Part shown: piece by piece, positions 7,282 through 9,648 of the stretch
How positions within the stretch are numbered: the stretch's first letter is position 1
Layout of the letters: each line of letters opens with the position of its first letter
Origin: Vicinamibacterales bacterium
GTDB taxonomy: Bacteria > Acidobacteriota > Vicinamibacteria > Vicinamibacterales > UBA8438
DNA length: 9,648 nt
NCBI GenBank assembly: GCA_030745255.1
Contig: JASLOY010000102.1
Coordinates: 1 to 9,648 of the forward strand
Direction: 5' to 3'
The notes under the pieces: generated by a model
Database searches by the model: none
What the model saw: only the letters and a program-made list of their open reading frames with translations
Told to the model about the DNA's origin: nothing
Program-made: the position numbers and the translations under genes

Positions 7282-9303
7282 ATGGCCCAGACGAGCCGGC
7301 ATCGAGTCCTTCTGACCACTGTCGCTGCTGCGCTGGCGTGCGCCGTCTGGGGAGCCTCCGTTCAGGCGCAGGAGCGCGTCGAATCGGCCGACATTGCCCC
7401 ACTTGTCGAGGAGCACTGCTACCGCTGCCACGGGCCAGAGACGCAGTCGGCCGGCATCAACCTGTCCACGCTGGTGACCGAGCGACCCCTCGTCAAGCAG
7501 CGCGACACCTGGAACCGTGTCGTCGGTATGCTCGAGATGAAGCGGATGCCGCCGCAGGGCGCCCTGCAGCTCTCCGAGTCGGTCCGCACCGAGATGCTGG
7601 CCATTCTCAGTCGGGAGATTGACGACTTCGACTACTCGACGATCGACGACCCGGGCTTCGAGCGGATGCGTCGGCTGACGCACACCGAGTTCGACAACAC
7701 GGTGCGAGACCTGTTCGGTGTCGACCTCAATCCCACCGACCGGTTTCCCGACGAGCTGACCGGGTCGAGCGGGTTCGAGAACTCCTCGAACACGCTATTC
7801 CTCCAGCCGTCGCTGATGGAGCGCTACATCGCGGTGGCCGAGCGGATCGTCAATCTGGCGCTGCCTGAGACGCCCACCACCGAGACCCCCCGTCGCACGC
7901 GGGAGCTGATCTTCACGGCGCGACCGGGCCGCGATTCTAGCGAGACGGACGTCGCCGAGATGGTCCTGCGACGGTTCCTGACACGAGCCTATCGGCGCCC
8001 GCCGACCACCGACGAGATGACGCAGGCGGTCGACCAGTATGGCGCCGGCCGGACGTCCGGCCTGGGTCACGAGGGCGCCGTCAAACAGGTGCTGCAGTCC
8101 GCCCTGATCTCGCCGAAGTTTCTCCTGCGTGTCGAGGCAGGCCGAGACGGCAACGCACCGTTTCCGGTCAGCGATTGGGAGCTGGCGTCCCGGCTGTCCT
8201 ACTTCCTCTGGTCGTCGATGCCCGACCAGGAGCTCTTAGATCTCGCCTCACGAGGCGTCCTCCGCGAGCCGGAGACGCTACGAGGGCAGGTTGACCGGAT
8301 GCTCGCCGATGAGAAGGCGAACACGCTTGGCACCGTGTTCGCCGCGCAGTGGCTCGGCTTTCAGCATGTCGGCACGCGCATCTGGCTCGACCCGATCGAC
8401 AACCCCTGGTGCACCGCGACGCTGATGACGGCGATGCGCGACGAATCATCATTGTTCTTTCTGTCGCTGCTGCGGGACAACCAGCCGATCGGACATCTCG
8501 TAGACGCCGACTATACCTATGTCAACGAAGAGCTGGCCACGACGCTCTACGGCATGGAGGGCGTCAGGGGCGACCACATGCGCCGCGTGAGACTCGACGA
8601 TCCGAACCGGGGCGGCCTGATCGGGCAGGCCAGCATCCTCGCGTTGACCTCGAACTACAAGGACACGAGCCCGGTGAAGCGGGGGCACTACATCCTCGAC
8701 ACGCTGCTCGGCACACCCCCTCCGCCACCGCCCCCCAACGTCGGGGTTCTGAGCGAGGAAGTGGCGGACATGCGGGAGCTCAGCTTCCGCGAGAAGGTCG
8801 AGATGCACTCCGAGAATCCGACCTGCCGTGTCTGCCACAGCAAGATCGATCCGATCGGCTTCGGTCTCGAAAACTTCGACTACTTTGGCCGCTGGCGTGA
8901 CACCTACGATTTCCGGCAGCGGGTCGAGACGGCCGACGAGGCTGACGAGGTGCGTGAGTTCCAGACGGAGACCAGCCCGGAGCCGATCACGCGCTATTAC
9001 AAGACCACACGGCGGGTGATTCCCTCAGCCGGCGCGCTGCCCGACGGGACGGCGTTCTCCGGTCCGGCCGGCCTCAAGCAGGCGCTGCTCGATTCACGGC
9101 ACGACGACCTGGTACGTCAGGTCGTCTCGAAGATGCTCGCCTACGCCCTCGGTCGCCAGCTCGACTACTACGACGAGCCGGCGGTGCGAGCGATCATCGC
9201 GAGGCTGGAGGCCGCTGAGTACCGGTTCCAGACGCTGCTCCAGGCGATCGTCGAGAGCTATCCGTTCCAGTACAAGAAGAACCCGGCCGAGGAGACGAAT
9301 TGA
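7282..9303 (+). CDS. PSCyt1/DUF1587/1595/1592/1588/1585 dihaem cytochrome-like protein
   Basis: This 673-residue protein carries the full DUF1592-type domain series. A Sec signal covers residues 1-30 (core LLTTVAAALACAVWGA, cleavage near QAQ). PSCyt1 follows at about 33-112, with CYRCH at 46-50 and a distal Met candidate in KRMPPQGA. DUF1587 is at about 128-190 (RRLTHTEFDNTVRDLFGVDL), DUF1595 at about 225-285 (RRFLTRAYRRPPTTDE), DUF1592 at about 296-425 (SRLSYFLWSSMPD, YTYVNEELA) and DUF1588 at about 440-540 (GGLIGQASILALTSN, VKRGHYILDTLLG). DUF1588 holds the second haem motif, CRVCH, at 515-519, followed by SKIDPIGFGLENFD. DUF1585 is at about 583-665. Seven consecutive prolines (479-485) precede the second haem site. 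An acidic insertion at about 541-582 lengthens the DUF1588-DUF1585 joint. The ATG at 7282 lacks a clear Shine-Dalgarno sequence but gives a well-formed signal peptide. It is probably co-transcribed with the quinoprotein gene and overlaps the DUF1552 start. Function is not established; periplasmic electron transfer is the usual suggestion. Confidence 0.95.
   Translation: MAQTSRHRVLLTTVAAALACAVWGASVQAQERVESADIAPLVEEHCYRCHGPETQSAGINLSTLVTERPLVKQRDTWNRVVGMLEMKRMPPQGALQLSESVRTEMLAILSREIDDFDYSTIDDPGFERMRRLTHTEFDNTVRDLFGVDLNPTDRFPDELTGSSGFENSSNTLFLQPSLMERYIAVAERIVNLALPETPTTETPRRTRELIFTARPGRDSSETDVAEMVLRRFLTRAYRRPPTTDEMTQAVDQYGAGRTSGLGHEGAVKQVLQSALISPKFLLRVEAGRDGNAPFPVSDWELASRLSYFLWSSMPDQELLDLASRGVLREPETLRGQVDRMLADEKANTLGTVFAAQWLGFQHVGTRIWLDPIDNPWCTATLMTAMRDESSLFFLSLLRDNQPIGHLVDADYTYVNEELATTLYGMEGVRGDHMRRVRLDDPNRGGLIGQASILALTSNYKDTSPVKRGHYILDTLLGTPPPPPPPNVGVLSEEVADMRELSFREKVEMHSENPTCRVCHSKIDPIGFGLENFDYFGRWRDTYDFRQRVETADEADEVREFQTETSPEPITRYYKTTRRVIPSAGALPDGTAFSGPAGLKQALLDSRHDDLVRQVVSKMLAYALGRQLDYYDEPAVRAIIARLEAAEYRFQTLLQAIVESYPFQYKKNPAEETN
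9289..9294 (+). promoter_or_regulatory. Shine-Dalgarno sequence for the DUF1552 gene
   Basis: GAGGAG lies inside the last codons of the DUF1592-type gene, eight bases before ATG at 9303. Together with the TGATG overlap of stop and start it points to coupled translation. Confidence 0.6.
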
Positions 9304-9648
9304 TGCGGTCTCACCGACTATCACGCCGCACGGTGCTTCGTGGGCTCGGCGCAACGGTGGCCTTACCGCTGCTCGACGTCATGCCGACCATGGCGAGTGG
9401 TCTCAGAGGGGCAGGGCAAGCAGCGGCCGGAGGGGTCAACCGGCTGGCGTATCTCTATTTTCCGAATGGCATTCCGCGCGGCATCTGGTATCCGGACGAG
9501 ACGGCCGCCGACGGGCGGCTCGTGAAACTGAATGAATGGATGAGCCCGTTCGAGCCGTTCAAGGACGACATTCTCATTCCGAGTAACATCTGGACGCCGC
9601 TGGGCAACGGCCACGTCAATGGACCGCCCACCTGGCTGACGGGGCAGG
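9303..9648 (+). CDS. DUF1552 family protein with Tat signal, N-terminal part
   Basis: The frame starts with ATG at 9303, sharing the A of the preceding TGA stop, and remains open for 115 codons to the right edge; the C-terminus is missing. The N-terminus MRSHRLSRRTVLRGLGATVALPLLDVM is a typical twin-arginine signal (SRRTVLRG) with the ALPLLD sequence characteristic of DUF1552 proteins. It continues with VNRLAYLYFPNGIPRGIWYPD and LNEWMSPFEPFKDDILIPSN, both usual for the family, then GHVNGPPTWLTG, where a His-containing segment typical of the family begins. DUF1552 proteins are the regular genomic neighbours of DUF1592-type cytochromes and are distantly like DUF1501/sulfatase-fold proteins; their reaction is unknown. 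Tat export suggests that the protein folds, perhaps with a metal, before crossing the membrane. Confidence 0.92.
   Translation, partial: MRSHRLSRRTVLRGLGATVALPLLDVMPTMASGLRGAGQAAAGGVNRLAYLYFPNGIPRGIWYPDETAADGRLVKLNEWMSPFEPFKDDILIPSNIWTPLGNGHVNGPPTWLTGQ

Overview
The window is GC-rich and densely coding, with four complete genes and two cut by the window edges. They form two divergent gene groups around an intergenic region at about 5364-5530. The protein families (PSCyt1/PSCyt2/PSD1 cytochrome, DUF1501, DUF1592-type cytochrome, DUF1552, single-domain PQQ quinoprotein) are typical of Planctomycetota, Verrucomicrobiota and environmental Acidobacteriota. The quinoprotein subtype and the modest number of such genes make me lean towards an acidobacterium (Vicinamibacteria-like). 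This is inference from family recall, not a phylogeny. I saw no tRNA, rRNA, CRISPR array, insertion sequence or phage gene.

Minus-strand group (read from 5363 down to 1): a large Sec-exported cytochrome with two CxxCH haem sites, a LamG-like insert and a C-terminal PSD1 domain; 14 nt later a Tat-exported DUF1501 protein of the alkaline phosphatase/sulfatase fold; and 74 nt later a GTG-started gene that runs off the left edge. That last gene resembles class I isoprenoid (terpene) synthase-like proteins, tentatively.

Plus-strand group (5531 to the right edge): a secreted PQQ-type beta-propeller quinoprotein dehydrogenase; 44 nt later a second Sec-exported cytochrome with two CxxCH sites (PSCyt1-DUF1587-DUF1595-DUF1592-DUF1588-DUF1585); and, overlapping its stop by one base, the start of a Tat-exported DUF1552 protein.

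Each group thus holds the same kind of couple: a large Sec-exported dihaem protein and a Tat-exported partner. The two couples belong to different family sets (PSD1/DUF1501 and DUF1592/DUF1552), and the quinoprotein lies between them. The working hypothesis is a periplasmic or cell-surface oxidation module in which the quinoprotein oxidises an alcohol-like substrate and the cytochromes carry electrons or act on the same substrate. None of the DUF partners has an established biochemical role, so the substrate and even the direction of electron flow are unknown. The most useful new points are the back-to-back pairing of both couples, the possible terpene-synthase-like gene behind DUF1501, and an acidic insertion in the DUF1592-type protein.
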